Made by a program: the position numbers and the translations under genes. Below the pieces are notes generated by a model, which saw nothing but the letters and a program-made list of their open reading frames with translations, was not told where the DNA came from and ran no database searches. 64,000 nucleotides of DNA from Tenrec ecaudatus (taxonomy: Eukaryota > Chordata > Mammalia > Afrosoricida > Tenrecidae): assembly GCF_050624435.1 (NCBI RefSeq), contig NC_134545.1, forward strand, positions 87,324,063 to 87,388,062, written 5' to 3'. Within the stretch, counting starts at the first letter, position 1. Each line of letters opens with the position of its first letter. This document shows, piece after piece, positions 1-11,399 of the stretch.

Positions 1-925
1 CTGTGCAGACCACCCCCCTCCCCAACCTGGAACAGCATCCCAGAACCCTGAATGCCCCTTCCTCCTCTTCCTCCTCCCTCCCAACCCCCTCTCCTGTCAG
101 ATCTCCAGGTCTCAGGGAGGAAGGGGAGAAGGGGAGGGATGAGACAGGGTGTATCCAGTGAGATGAATCCCACAGGCGCTGCGAGACACCTTGAAGGGAG
201 AGTTTGGCTGGCTGGTGGGGCCCCAGTCTCCCAGTCTCGGGATGGGATTGCTTACACACCAAAGCTCCGTCCTTCTCTCCAGATGCAGTCTGTAGCCTCC
301 AGGCCAGGGCGCTGCTTTGATGATGGCCTCCTTCCAGCCCCCACCTTGTCCTCAGGGGCTCCATTCCCATCCCACCCAGAAAGCCCTTCAGGCTTGCTCT
401 GACTATGTGGCCAGGGGCAGGGAGGCTGCTGGAACAGAGCTTTGGGTTGGGCAGAGAAGGAGGAGAAGCAGGCTCAGAACTGGACAATTGCCACCCAAGT
501 ATGGCAGCACCCCACCTTGTGCCCTACACAGGTGTACCCGGTGGCGACTCAGGGACCCCCACGCCTTACATCCTGGGAAGGGGCATCCTCTCCCAGGCCA
601 GACAGCTGTGGCTCAGGTGACAGGTCTCCCCAGTCTCTGGAACATTCTGGTCCTTTACAGGAGCCTGTGGCGGCCTCCTGGTGTCTCTACCCAAGGATCC
701 TCCAGGGGCCTAAGGAGGATCCAGGGCTCCTGGCATGCATGCTCCCATCCTGCCTCCCCTCCCTGTGAGCTAGGGGGACTGAGGTGGGGATCCCAGACCC
801 TGTCCTGTCTCCCCAGCTGGAGCTGGCACTCCTTGCCCCCTCTGCTGGTGGCACCTGGAGCAGCAGGAACTCTGTGTGGGTCTGGCCCTTAGGAGAGGGT
901 GGGAAAGAGTGAGGTGGGGCTGTTG

Positions 926-975
926 CTCCCTCCCTGCTTCTGGAAGCCCACTCCCTCCCTGCTTCCGGAAGCCCA
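926..975 (+). repeat. 25-bp tandem duplication
   Basis: Two adjacent 25-base units (926-950 and 951-975) differ at a single position, T or C, in the middle. Only two copies are present. Confidence 0.9.
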
Positions 976-1064
976 CTGCCACGGCCTCCCAGCAGCTTTC
1001 TGAGCAGGTAAGCGCTGTGGAGCAGAGACAGGTAAGCTCTCTCTGAGCAGTGATATCAGGTAAA

Positions 1065-1110
1065 TGACTGTGTGTCATTCTGCTGTGTGACCCTGGGCTA
1101 GTCATGGTGC
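1065..1110 (+). repeat. MIR-like SINE fragment
   Basis: The string TGCTGTGTGACCCTGGGC matches the conserved core of the ancient mammalian SINE MIR. Only the core remains. Confidence 0.45.
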
Positions 1111-2129
1111 TCTATGGGGCCAGCTGATGGGTCCCAGCTGCTGATCAAACAGCGATTGTAGTTTGCCCAGCTAACTCGCTCATTCGGCCTCAAATCCTTT
1201 GACCTTACCGCTTGCTATCTGAGCAAGGTCCTCCACAGGCCCACCCCCTCCTGGGCAATCCTGCCTTTCATGTTTCCTTTCTTTAGCAAAGGCTTTTTTG
1301 TCCTTGGGAAACGCTGGGAAAAGACACCTCTCCAGTATTCTTTGTGCAGGAGGGCGAAAGGTCTCCCGGTCTCCACTCAGGACCCTGCTGTCCAACGGGC
1401 TTGGGGTTCAACTCCTACCATGACCCCCCTTTTCCCTTGAAGGAGTGGTTAAATTTTGGTGGACTGCCAACTCCAAACCATGCAGGATTCTACCTACAGT
1501 GAGTGAGGTGGTCGCCAGGGTCAAAGAGAAGCCCGGTACAGTAATGACCTTACACTGTCTTGCCCCAGCCTGACCCTGTGGCGTGCTGGGGGTCAGTCCT
1601 ATTGCCAACCTATATGGCTGGTTGTGGTGGACACCATATACATACATGCGCACACGCATGGGCACTGGGTGCTGGCCCAGCACATTCAGCGCAGGGCCCA
1701 GGGATTGGTCCCCTCCTCCTGGTGGCTGCAGCATCTCCGCATTCCGCAGTGTTGGAAAAGGAAATTACCGAACAGATTGCAATTAAGGGGGACAAGCGGG
1801 GAGAGAGACAGAGGCCCTGAAATGGAGCTTGACAGAGCGCTAAACTGTGTTTTCACCCGGAGCCAATCAGGAGCCTCTGACAAAAGCCTGTCCCCACTTA
1901 CAAACCTAATTGCAGGAGGTGTGGCTGGGGTGGCCCTGGAGCCCTGGGTGTGCGGAGGGGCTGCCAGCACCTCTGGGAAGGCTGCTGGCCACTGGTGGCC
2001 TTGAGAGTGACAAGCCTTGTGGGAGGGGATGTTGGGTGGGTGGGGGGAGAGTGGGGCCTGGGAAGACCTGAACTCTAGAATTTCTGCCAGTTATTAACAG
2101 CTCCTAATTACGTGGCACCTTTTCTGTGC

Positions 2130-2350
2130 TATAGGGTCGCTACGAATCAAAGCCAACGTGATGGCAGTGGGTGGGGTGCACTGGTGGCACTATGGTTAAG
2201 TGCTCTCATGCTAAACAAAGGGTTGGAAGTTCAAACTCACCAGCCGCTCCCAGGGCCTGAAGGATGTGGCTATCCGTGAAAAGCTTAGGGGGCCATTTTG
2301 CTGTGTCCTCCAGGATTGCTGCCAGCTGACCACACAATGGGTTTGGGGGC
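2130..2350 (+). mobile_element. Two adjoining AfroSINE pieces
   Basis: The tail of one copy (GGGTCGCTACGAATC to about 2172) runs directly into the tRNA-derived head of a second (GGTGGCACTATGGTTAAG, 2174-2350). AfroSINEs are tRNA-derived elements confined to Afrotheria. Confidence 0.75.
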
Positions 2351-2400
2351 TGGGTATCCATAGTGTATGTGTGTGTGTTTCTGACATCTGCCTTGTAAAT

Positions 2401-2612
2401 GGAGGTCCTGCGTGGTGCGGAGAGTTAAGCACATGGCTGCTGTCTGAATGGCTGGAGGTTCAACTTCACCCAGAAGTTCCTTGGAAGAAAGGCGCCCCTG
2501 AGAACCCTCTGTAGAGGTGCAGTTCTCCTCTGACCCACAAGAGGTTGCCAGGAGTCCAAAGTCAGAATCAATTCCGAGGGCAACTGTGGTTTGCTGTTTG
2601 TTTGTTTTTTTC
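2401..2612 (+). mobile_element. AfroSINE
   Basis: This is a near full-length copy. The head CCTGCGTGGTGCGGAGAGTT is followed by the internal CCCAGAAGTTCCTTGGAAG block and the tail AGTCAGAATCAATTCCGAGG. It ends in a T-rich run. Confidence 0.85.
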
Positions 2613-3282
2613 TCCCAATGGAGAGTACCTACTGAATTCTATGAATCTTCCTGATACGTCACTGAGGCAGATGATGAACTCTCTGCGGAGCGCAGGAGTG
2701 AAGGCACGCTTTAGGCTTCCTCTGTTGGATGCACCCATTGCAGGAGTAATGTCGCCAAGATCTCAGAGCTGACTTATGGATCAACGATGACCTCACACTG
2801 GCTGGTCTGACTCCAGAGCCCGTCCTTCAATTGTACAATTGTACGGAACCAACTCTTTATTGGCAAGGCATTCTGGGGAGGGCTTCTAGACCTAGCAAAA
2901 CAAAATGCAAAGCCAGTAAGGCTAGTAAAGTTTGTTTTCAGCTAAACAAGTGTTTTGGGAATTTTGCTTTGTTTTGGGTAGTATTATAAGTATCTCCCAA
3001 GGACTGCCCAGGACATACTTATAATAAAACTTGTTCATTGTTTATCTGAAGTTCAGTTGCAACTGCGTGGCCCGGGACGTACCTGGAAGCCCTTGTCCTG
3101 GAGCCTTCCTCCTCCTCTCTCCCCCGCCTCTAGCTCCCCTGGCAGTGTGGCCCATGAAGGTTGATCAACCAAGGCTTCTCTGCTCCTGAGGGCAGAGCTC
3201 TGGACCGGGGTCCCCTCTGCCACCTACTGTGTGGCTCTGGGCAAGTCTTTTCTCCACTCTGAACCTCCTTTGTAAAAAACAG
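2613..3282. other. Intergenic stretch with an old inverted-repeat fragment and a MIR
   Basis: An 11-base perfect inverted repeat, ATTATAAGTAT at 2983-2993 and its complement at 3015-3025, lies inside sequence resembling an old eutherian interspersed repeat whose name I cannot give. A MIR core (TGTGTGGCTCTGGGCAAGTC) is at about 3228-3280. The rest is unassigned. Confidence 0.5.
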
Positions 3283-3567
3283 TTTGGAGTTGCTGCTAGT
3301 TCATTCTGATTCTTGGTGACCCCATGTGTTCCAGAGGGTTATCTTGGCTGGCTGGCACCTTAAAGGCAGGAGTCGTGGTGGGGTAGCGGTTATGCATTGG
3401 GCTGCTAACCAAAAGCTTGGCAGTTCAAACTCACTGCACTCTGAGGAAGAAAGAGTTTGCTTCCTAAAGATTTACAGTCTTGAAAACTCTGGCACAGTTC
3501 TGCTCTGTCTTACAGGGTTGCCATGAGCCAGGCTCAACTGGATAGTAATGGGTTTGGGTTCCCTTTG
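3283..3567. mobile_element. AfroSINE pair, minus fragment then plus copy
   Basis: At 3283-3365 the minus-strand tail (TTCTTGGTGACCCCATGTG) is followed at 3366-3567 by a plus-strand copy. The second has its head (GTGGGGTAGCGGTTATGC) and tail (AGGGTTGCCATGAGCC) both visible. Confidence 0.8.
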
Positions 3568-3780
3568 TTTAAATACTTTTATTGGGGGTTCTTACATCTC
3601 TTATCACAATCCATACTTTCCTCCAGTGTGTCAAGCACATTTGCACATATGCCACCATCATCATTTTCAAAGCATTCTCTTCCCACTTGTGCCCCTGATA
3701 TCGGCTCCCCGTTTCTTCCCCCTCCCTCCTGTATCCTCCCTCCCTAATGAACCCTTGATAAGTTATAGATAATTATTTTC
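3568..3780 (-). mobile_element. Afrotherian LINE 3' tail
   Basis: In minus orientation this ends in the window's most frequent LINE tail, which reads GTATGAGCCCCTAATAAAATG in intact copies. The polypurine tract upstream of the tail is typical of L1 3' UTRs. Assignment to L1 rather than another LINE is likely but not proven. Confidence 0.65.
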
Positions 3781-3899
3781 GTTTCTTTGGGTTTTTAATC
3801 TTTAGGGACCACCATTTATCTGTCACGTCCTCCTGTGTGTTGCTGAGCTGTTAGTGGAGTTTTGAGACTAACACAGACTAGGAAGAAAAATTAGTGACC

Positions 3900-4215
3900 G
3901 ATTTCTGAAAAAACAAAAACAAAAATCGGCCTGCCAAACCCTTGTGGCTGGTGTATGAACACTGTCAGAGAGTCGAGGGTAAGGGTACTGTCGTTGGGCA
4001 GCATCAGGTCAGCTCGGACTCGCAGCACCAGTCTGGACAACACAGTGAAGCGCTGCCCGGTCCGTCCTGCTGTGCTTGAGCCCGTGTGTCAGTCCATCTT
4101 GTTGAAGGTCTCTCTCTCTCTCTGGCCCTCTACCAAGCATGATGCCCCTTTTTCCAGGGACTATTCTCTCCTGATAATATGTCTAAAGTACATGAGTCTC
4201 ATCCTCTCTTAATAT
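3900..4215 (-). mobile_element. RTE (BovB-like) LINE 3' fragment
   Basis: In minus orientation the sequence matches the 3' end of the afrotherian RTE family. Recognisable parts are the complement of the block around CACTGCCCGGTCC, TCAGTCCATCTTGTTGAAGG and AAAGTACATGAGTCTCA. The left edge is approximate. Confidence 0.7.
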
Positions 4216-4629
4216 ATGAGGGTAGGTATATGGTTACAAAATCATAGAAACCTTTATTAAGTGAAATATCAAAATATATCAAGATATAAAGCTATTATTT
4301 CTTCAAATATCCTCCCCCTAGTCCATTATCATTCAATATTGTGCTAGAAGTCTTAACGAGAGTGTTTAGACAACAAAAATAAATCCAAATTTGGAAAGAA
4401 GAAATATAACCCTATTTGTAGATGATATGATTTTCTACGTAGAAAACCCCAAAGACTAAAAAAACAATGTTGGACACAATGGAAAGATTTGGCAATGTGG
4501 CAGAATACAAGCTCAACACACAGAAATCAATTGGCTTCCTGTATACTAATGAAGAGAGCTCTAAAACAGAAATCCAGAAAAAGGTAACATTTTCAATAGC
4601 CACGCCAAAGATAAAAAATACTTAGGTAA

Positions 4630-4960
4630 AAAAACGCAAGCCACAGAGAGAACAACATGGCTGGCCCCACTATGAGAAATGATGCCACTCAGTGACTAAG
4701 GGCGATACAGGGGACAGCACCGGAGACACAGTGTGGGAATTGCACCTGACTGATCCCACCACACCGAGGCAAATCACTGGGGGAGTGCAGCGGAACAGCA
4801 AGGGAATGGAGTGGCAAGGTCCCCAGGGAATGCTGAAAGTGGACTTTGGGGCCAGGGCATGGTGCCCCAACAGACTGGACTGGAAAATGCTCCTAAGGGC
4901 CAGCAAAAGATCCCTGAACTAACTACAAGCTTTTCTCTTGTGAAAAAAACAAACCCCCCC
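4630..4960 (+). mobile_element. Unclassified insert within L1
   Basis: About 330 bases interrupt the L1 reading just after ACTTAGGTAAA and end in an A-rich run and 15 C residues. The body (for example GGGGACAGCACCGGAGACAC) looks like an afrotherian repeat I have met but cannot name. Boundaries are approximate. Confidence 0.5.
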
Positions 4961-5736
4961 CCCCCAAGCAGAGGAACAAAAGACTTGTACAACAAAAACT
5001 TCAAAGCACTGCCACAAGAAACCCAAAGAGATCTACACAAATGAAAGAATGTTTCTTTGTTCTATAAATAGATTCTGTTTATAGATAAAGACACGGAAAA
5101 GCTAATTACCAACTTTGTATGAAAAAGAAAGAGACCCAAGGTAAGTCATAAACTACTGAAGAACAAAAAAGAGGCCACTCACTTCCTGATCTCAAACCCC
5201 ATTGCACAACCACAGTAGTCAAAACAGCCTGGTCGTGGCCCAGTGATAGCTACGTGGGCCACTGGTAACAGAATAGAGAACCCAGGGGTAAAACCCACTC
5301 ACTTACAGATAACTGGTCTGCGAAAAGGTCTGAAGGCCACTAGTTGGGAAAGACTACTCAACAAATGGTTCTAGCTAAATTGTATCTCCATGTACAGAAG
5401 AATGAAATGGAACCCAGACTCCGCCCTCCCACCCCATATATAAAATGAACTCAAGACAGAGGAAAGAGCTACATGCAAAATTCAGAGCTACGAAGCCCAG
5501 CAATGAGCAAACAGTATAAAGTTAAGGGCCTCATACAGAGAATGAACACATGATTAAACAATGGGAGAAAAAGCTCACACACAGAAGACAAAATAGATGC
5601 CTGGGACCTACTAAAAATAAGATACTTTTGTGCATCCAAAGACTGAAAAGAGAACACAGACCGGGAAACTATTTCTCACAAAGACACACCAGGTCAGGGG
5701 CTAATGTCTAACCTCTTTGATAGAAACAAACACCTC

Positions 5737-5895
5737 AGGACCTGATGCCAAGGGCTTAAGTGGAGAGCAAATGCTTTGAAAATGATGAGGGCAAAGAATG
5801 TACAGATGTGCTTTACACAATTGATGTATGTATATGTATGGATTGTGATAAGAGTTGTATGAGCCCCTAATAAAATGTAAAAAAAAAAAAAAAAG
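5737..5895 (+). mobile_element. Young LINE 3' tail inserted into L1
   Basis: This runs from AGGACCTGATGCCAAGGGC to CCTAATAAAATG plus a pure A run of about 15 bases. Similar short sequences flank it: GAAACAAACACCTC before and GAAAACACCTCC after. These are a probable target-site duplication in the older L1. Confidence 0.85.
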
Positions 5896-6339
5896 AAAAC
5901 ACCTCCACAAGAAAAAGACAAGACTAAAGCAGAGGACGTGGCCAGGCAGTCCCTCAAAGAACACATCAGACGGCTAACAGACAGGAAGAAAAGCCATCCA
6001 CGAAATGCAAACTGAAACAGTGATGCACTATCACTTTATATTGGCATTGACAGCAACATTTGAAAAACAAAAACAAAACAAGTGCTAGAGAGGGTGTGGA
6101 AACCTTGGAACCCTTCAGCATGGCTGGTGGGATGTGAAAATGTGGAGCCACTGTGGGCCTCCATAAGGCCCTACTTTAAACAGTTGGGTGAGGAAGCTCC
6201 ATGTGAGCCAGCTGTCACTTTGCCCTTGGTATCAAGAAGAAAATGTTTAGAAAGTGATTGTGGTAGTGATTGTACAACTCTTCCTGATATGACTGAACGA
6301 TTGCATGGTATGATGTCTGGATGACGTTCATTGTCAAAA

Positions 6340-9300
6340 AGAACACTTCAAGATACACCTTGAAGTATACAGTGTCAGTGATGGGTTGATAGTCACATGC
6401 CTGCAAGGAAGACCAGTTAATACAACTATTATTCAAATTTAGGCATCAGCCACTAATGCCAAAGATGAAGAAATTGGAGATTTTGACTAACTCTGCAGTC
6501 TGAAATTGATCAAACATGCAATCAAGATGCATAGATAATGACTGGTGGTGATTGACATGCAAAAGTTGGAAACAAAAAAAAGGATCAGTACTTGGAAAAT
6601 ATGACGTCGGCGATAGAAATGAGCAGGGGATTGCATAATAGAATTTTGCAAGACCAATAACTATTGGAAATGCCTTTTGTCTACAACATAAACAGTGACT
6701 CTACATATGGGGCCACTATGAGTCTGAATCGGCTTGATGTGAGTTTGGTTTTTTGGTTTAGATGTACAGGCCTCAGAAGATGAGACACAGGAATCAACCA
6801 GCTGCCTCTGTGGAAAGAGACTGTGGACGAGACTCAATATCATCAGACAGAACAAGCCCAGGGGTCAAATGTGGGACAGCCCTTTGATTGCTCATATGCA
6901 AGTTTAAATTGAAGCTGAAGAAAATGAGTCCACCAGAGTCAAAACATGACCTTGAGGGTATCCCACCTGGATTTAAAGACCATCTCAAGAATAGAGTTGA
7001 CTCACTGAACACCAATGACCAAAGATGAGACGCGTGGATGACATCAAGAACATCATACATGAAGAATGCGAAAGGTCATTAAAAACAAACAGAAAATAAA
7101 GAACAAAATGGATGCCAGAAGAGACTCTGAGACTTGTTTTTAAATGTAGAAAAGCTAAAGTGAACAAAACAAAGGATGACATAAACGCTGAAAAGGACAC
7201 GTCCAAGGGCAGCTTGAGAAGGCACAGTAAAAGATTACAGTGAGGTGTGCACAGGCCAGGAGCTAGGAAACCAAGAGGAGACGGGCCTGCCATTCTCCCG
7301 CAGAAAGAAGGGAAGAAAACGTCAAGGGCCAAGTTGCAATATTGAAGTTGGCTAATCATCAAAAGAAGATTAGAAGGAATAAATGGATAAATGGGCACAC
7401 ATTTCAGAAGGTAGCATAGGACCAAGAGCCCCTGGAATTGAAAGACAAAGGCATTGGCAAAAAAAAAAACCAACCCAAGGCTCTAGGCATTGCCAGAATA
7501 GCCACTGGGATGTTACAATAGACAATGCAGTTCTGGAAGTGGTCATTCATCTCTGTCAAGCAGTTTGGAAGATAGCTACAAGGCCACATAACTGGAAGAG
7601 ATTCATATTCATGCTCATGCCAAGGAAACAGGATTCGATGGGATGTGGAAATTAGCAAATCATATCCTTAATAAGACACACAAGTAAAGTGTTGCTGAAG
7701 ATAATTTAAAAGTAGAAAAGGAACTACCAGACGTTCAAGCTGACTGCAGAAGGGGACGTGGCATGAGGGATGTCATTGTAGATGTCAAATGAATATTGGT
7801 TGAAAGCAGAACATACCAGAAAGATATTTACTGGTGCCTTATTGACCAGGAAAAGGCATTCAGCTGTGTATTGTGACAAAGTATGGAAAATATCGTGAAG
7901 AATGGGAATCCCAGAGCACTTCGTTATGTTTTCTCGGAACCTGCGCCTAGATCCACAGAACGAGGGGATACTGCAAGGTTTCGCTTCGGGAAAGGGGTGC
8001 ATCAGGGGTGTAGGCTTTCACAATGCGGATCCAACCTGTAGGGTGAGAAAATAATCTGAGAAGCAGAACGAGGCTCATTCACACCCTGTGATGTGCAGAT
8101 GGCACCGCCTTGCCGGCCGCGAGTGCAGAGACATGCAGAACTTAATGATGAAGCTCAGGCTGTCGAGGATTGCATTTCACTTGGACCTAATCAACGCCCA
8201 TGGACGCAGTCATCAAGAAATCAAATGAAAAAAAAATCAAGTGCTGTGTAACATTGGGCAAATCTACCGTGAAAGGCCTTTAAAATGTTAAAAAAAAAGA
8301 TAAAAAAGAAAGCAGTGCCTTTGAGGACAAAGGTGCCCCTGACTGAAGCCATGGTGTTTCCGGTCACCTCATTTGCATGCAAAAGTTGGACAGTGGATAA
8401 GGAAAACCAAAGAAGAAAAGAAGACATGATGCCTTTCAGTTTGGCGTGGGCAAAGAATTTTTAAAAATTGTTTTATTAGGGGCTCATACAACTCTTATCA
8501 CAATCCATACATACATCAATTGTGTCAAGCACATTTGTACATTCATTGCCCTCATCATTCTCAAAACATTTGCTCTCCACCTAAGCCCCTGGCATCAGCT
8601 CCTCATTTTTTCCCTCCCTCTCTGGTCCCCCCTCCCTCATGAGCCCTTGATAATTTATAAATTATTGATTTGTCATATCTTGCACTGTCCGATGTCTCCC
8701 TTCACCCACTTTTCTGTTGTCTGTCCCCCAGGGAGGAGGTCACATGTAGATCCTTGTAATCGGTTCCCCCTTTCCAATCCACTCTACCTCCACCCTCCTG
8801 GTATCGCCACTCATACCACTGGTCCTGAAGGGATCATCCGTCCTAGATTCCCTGTGTTTCCAGTTCCTATCTGTACTAGTGTACATCCTCTGGTCTATCC
8901 AGATTTGTAAGGTAGAATGGGGATCATGATAGTGGGTGAGGAGGAAGCATTTAGGAACTAGAGGAAAGTTGTATGTTTCATCGTTGCTACATTGCACCCT
9001 GACTCCTCCCCAAGACCCTTCTCTAAGGGGATGTCCAGTGGCCTACAAATGGGCTTTGGGTCTCCACTCTGCACTCCATCCCTCATTCACAATGATATGA
9101 TTTTTTTGTTCTGAAGAATCTTTTTAATATACCATGGACTCCTAGTAGCACAAACAAATCTGTCTTGAAAGTACGGTCAGACGTGAGGATGATGACCCCT
9201 GTCTCCTGGACTTGGTACCAGTCCCTAGAGAAGGACATGATGCTTGGAGAGTAGATCAATCAGTGGATTGACACAGTTGTGTGGGGAGATGAAATGACCT

Positions 9301-9345
9301 AGTATTTAGGAGTCTACCAACTATCCCTATCTTTTTGACTTCCAC
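6340..9345 (+). mobile_element. Large RTE (BovB-like) LINE, degenerate, interrupted
   Basis: About 2.3 kb of RTE sequence is readable. The endonuclease region is around 6380-7000 (for example GCAAGACCAATAAC). The reverse transcriptase is around 7800-8200, where the YADD box is degraded to CADG. The 3' part is at 9103-9345 (ACCATGGACTCCTAGTAGC). A minus-strand LINE tail splits it at 8456-9105. There are many stops, and the start of the endonuclease domain is missing. RTE supplies the machinery for AfroSINEs in Afrotheria (family knowledge). Confidence 0.8.
8456..9105 (-). mobile_element. LINE 3' end, about 650 bp, inserted in the RTE
   Basis: This is the longest well-preserved copy of the minus-strand tail family: it starts TTTTATTAGGGGCTCATACA and ends near GATATGATTTTTTTGTTCTG. 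The flanks AAGAATTTTTAAAA and AAGAATCTTTTTAA look like a duplicated target inside the RTE. Confidence 0.8.
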
Positions 9346-9700
9346 CAAATGATTGGGAGGGATCCTGGAAACAGGATGTAAGAGACACTAATAAGAAGGA
9401 TTGGTCAGTTTTGCCATGCAGCTGGGTGTATCAGTGAATCATCTCAGAAGTAGGAAGGGTGAAACCCTGTGGCCATCGAGGAGGAGGACCCACCAGCGGA
9501 GATGCCTGTTTGAAACAGTGGAGGCAGCAGAGGCTGTAGCACGGAGCCCAGGAGGCTCAGCAGAGGTGGGGAACTAAGATCACCAGGCAGAGTGACAGGC
9601 TTCCCAGCAACCAGAACAAGGCAGAGGCCAGGAAATCACGTGGTTGAGAGGTTGCAGTGCAGAGAGACATGACTGCCAGTAGGACTGAGAAGTGTTTAGA
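9346..9700 (+). repeat. Degenerate copy of a three-locus repeat family
   Basis: The stretch beginning CCACCAAATGATTGGGAGGG aligns by eye with 25,785-26,215 and more loosely with 54,480-55,260. It seems to be an afrotherian interspersed repeat; class unknown. Confidence 0.45.
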
Positions 9701-10032
9701 ACAAAAACCCCAAAACTGTACCCTTAATCTTTTTATAACCTCTTAACTTCCCCCTAAACCCCATAGCTGTATGGTCAGTGTGGTCTGTACCCATCACAAC
9801 AAATGAGCGAACTCTGCCGCGAAGTAGACTGCTGTGGGAGGGATAGTTGGTCAAGAAGGATGGAGGGGGGAGGCCCACCTTTGTTCCTTGTGCCATCTTC
9901 TCAGGGTGCAACAATGTGCTCAGACAGCAAGGTTTGTGAGAATAATGCAGGGCCAGGCACGAATTTGTTCTCTTACAAGCAAATCACTGTGAGTTTGAAG
10001 CCACGGAGAGCACCGAACCACCACGCAACAAT

Positions 10033-10085
10033 CTTTAGGGAAGCAGATCACCAGACCTTTCTTCCATGGTGCCACTGGGTGGGTT
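10033..10085 (-). mobile_element. AfroSINE fragment cut by SPIN
   Basis: The internal block GCAGATCACCAGACCTTTCT and the following CACTGGGTGGGTT are the minus-strand middle of an AfroSINE. The SPIN copy begins immediately after. Confidence 0.65.
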
Positions 10086-10270
10086 CTCAACCTTCCTCAT
10101 GCCGTGACCCTTTCATACAGTTCCTCATGCGGTGGTGACCCCCCAACCATAAAATTATTTTCGTTCCTACTTCACCACTGTCATTTTGCTACTGTGATGA
10201 ATCGGGCGACCCCTGTGAAAGGGTCATTCTACCCCCAAAGGGGTGGCGACCCACAGGTTGAGAACCATTG
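10080..10270 (+). mobile_element. SPIN-like hAT transposon, copy 1
   Basis: This is a non-autonomous element of about 190 bp. The left terminal repeat is blurred (GGTTCTCAACCTTCC) and the right one is clear (ACAGGTTGAGAACCATTG). The interior GGCGACCCCTGTGAAAGGGTC matches the SPIN consensus I recall. There is no transposase. Confidence 0.8.
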
Positions 10271-10327
10271 CTTTAGGTGCATCGTCAAGGGCAAACAGGA
10301 CTTCTTTATAGAAAACTGACTCTCGCT

Positions 10328-10520
10328 CTCTGCCATCCGGTTGATCCCTCCTCATAGCGACCCTATGGAGGGAGTAGAACTGACAACCACGCTGGGTATC
10401 TTTCCGGGAATAGATGGCCTCATGTTTCTCCTGCAGAGTGGCTCGTGGGTTTGAACCGCTGATCTGGTGCTTAGCAGCTCAATGTGTTGCCTGCCACTCC
10501 ACCAGAAGGACCTCCCTCTT
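10328..10520 (-). mobile_element. AfroSINE
   Basis: This copy is in minus orientation. It starts with the tail complement (CTCATAGCGACCCTATGGAG) and ends with the head complement (TGCCACTCCACCAGAAGG). Confidence 0.75.
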
Positions 10521-11139
10521 TCATGTCCTGGGGGTCTGGCCCTGTGTAAAGGATGGTTCACAATCTATAGCTGTACCCTGGATTAATGAACCTATAGGGG
10601 CAGCAAGTAGAATAAGGGTTTCTGGGATGAGGGGTGGGGTAAGGTAAAGGTAAGGTAGTGGGTGGCGAGGGGGCGTCAAAGGGGCCAAGGTCAAGGAGAC
10701 CAGGAAGGAAAAGAATGCTTGGAGACTGACTGTGGTCACAATTGCACAACGCTGCTAGATGTGACTGAATGATGCAGACGCTCCTAATTAATTAAAACTC
10801 CTAATTAATTAAAGAAACCCAACCAACACACACCACAGTCTATGGTTGTGCCACTGTGAGGACAGAAGACACCCACCAATACTTGGGAACAGGGAATCCC
10901 AGGGGGGAGTGCTGGCCAGCGAGGACCCTGGGGTGGAAGGGTGTGCTGGAGGGTGGGGAAGGAAGGCAGGGCGCTGAGACTGCCTGCTGGCAAAGGGCAG
11001 CTTGCATTCAGACCCAGCTATCAAGCCCCACCTGCACTCAAGTAGAGTCGTCCTGGGCAAATTCCTTAACTGACTCTGAAGTGGGACTAGTCATGCCCTG
11101 TGTGGGACGTAGAGTGCCTGTTATGAAAAAGGAATTTTT
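10521..11139. other. Intergenic, with a 17-bp tandem homeobox-like repeat
   Basis: CTCCTAATTAATTAAAA at 10781-10797 is followed at once by a second copy ending in G (10798-10814), placing two TAATTAAT cores in tandem. The preceding sequence (10725-10770) resembles an old L1 3' end. Nothing else is recognised. Confidence 0.45.
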
Positions 11140-11335
11140 TAAAGGCCCCTGTGCCCCCGTGCTAACTGAAAAGGTCAATGGTTCGAGGCCACCAGCCACT
11201 CCACTCCACGGGAGACAAGAGGTTGGCAGCCTTCTCTGTCAGAGGCAGCCTTGGAAGCCCCCCCCCCTCCCCCCCCCCCCCCCGGGGCAGTTTGACCCTG
11301 TGCTGGAGGGGTGCACCGAATTGGAATGAGTAGGG
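11140..11335 (+). mobile_element. Degraded AfroSINE with poly(C) expansion
   Basis: The B-box region GGTCAATGGTTCGAGGCCAC and the tail remnant are recognisable. A C-rich run at 11257-11284 interrupts the middle. Confidence 0.65.
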
Positions 11336-11399
11336 GGCAACGGTGTTGGGTTTTGTTTGGGGTGATGGTGGTGGTTGTTGGGGCTCGTATGACATCCTT

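Larger units (their letters stand above)
1..2100. other. Unique intergenic DNA, no gene seen
   Basis: This stretch is GC-rich, with pyrimidine-rich patches (55-90) and no interspersed repeat apart from a short MIR-like piece near 1065-1110. Several overlapping frames exist on both strands, but none resembles a known family. TRIM8, expected on this side from human gene order, shows no recognisable exon. Confidence 0.6.
4320..6340 (+). mobile_element. L1 LINE, ORF2 3' half and 3' UTR, twice interrupted
   Basis: Translation near 4325-4460 gives an L1 reverse-transcriptase stretch with FVDDMIFYVENP, the degenerate form of the FADD catalytic block. Further ORF2 sequence follows at about 4965-5735. 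The C-terminal part (from about 5896) ends in an L1 3' UTR near 6340. It is broken by an unclassified insert (about 4630-4960) and by a younger LINE tail (5737-5895). The 5' half is absent. Confidence 0.8.

Noticed and set aside
1-2100. TRIM8 terminal exon or 3' UTR
   Set aside because: Human gene order suggested it, but no coding similarity or convincing plus-strand poly(A) site was found.
6985-7473. 162-codon minus-strand hydrophobic frame
   Set aside because: It is antisense to the RTE element at 6340-9345.
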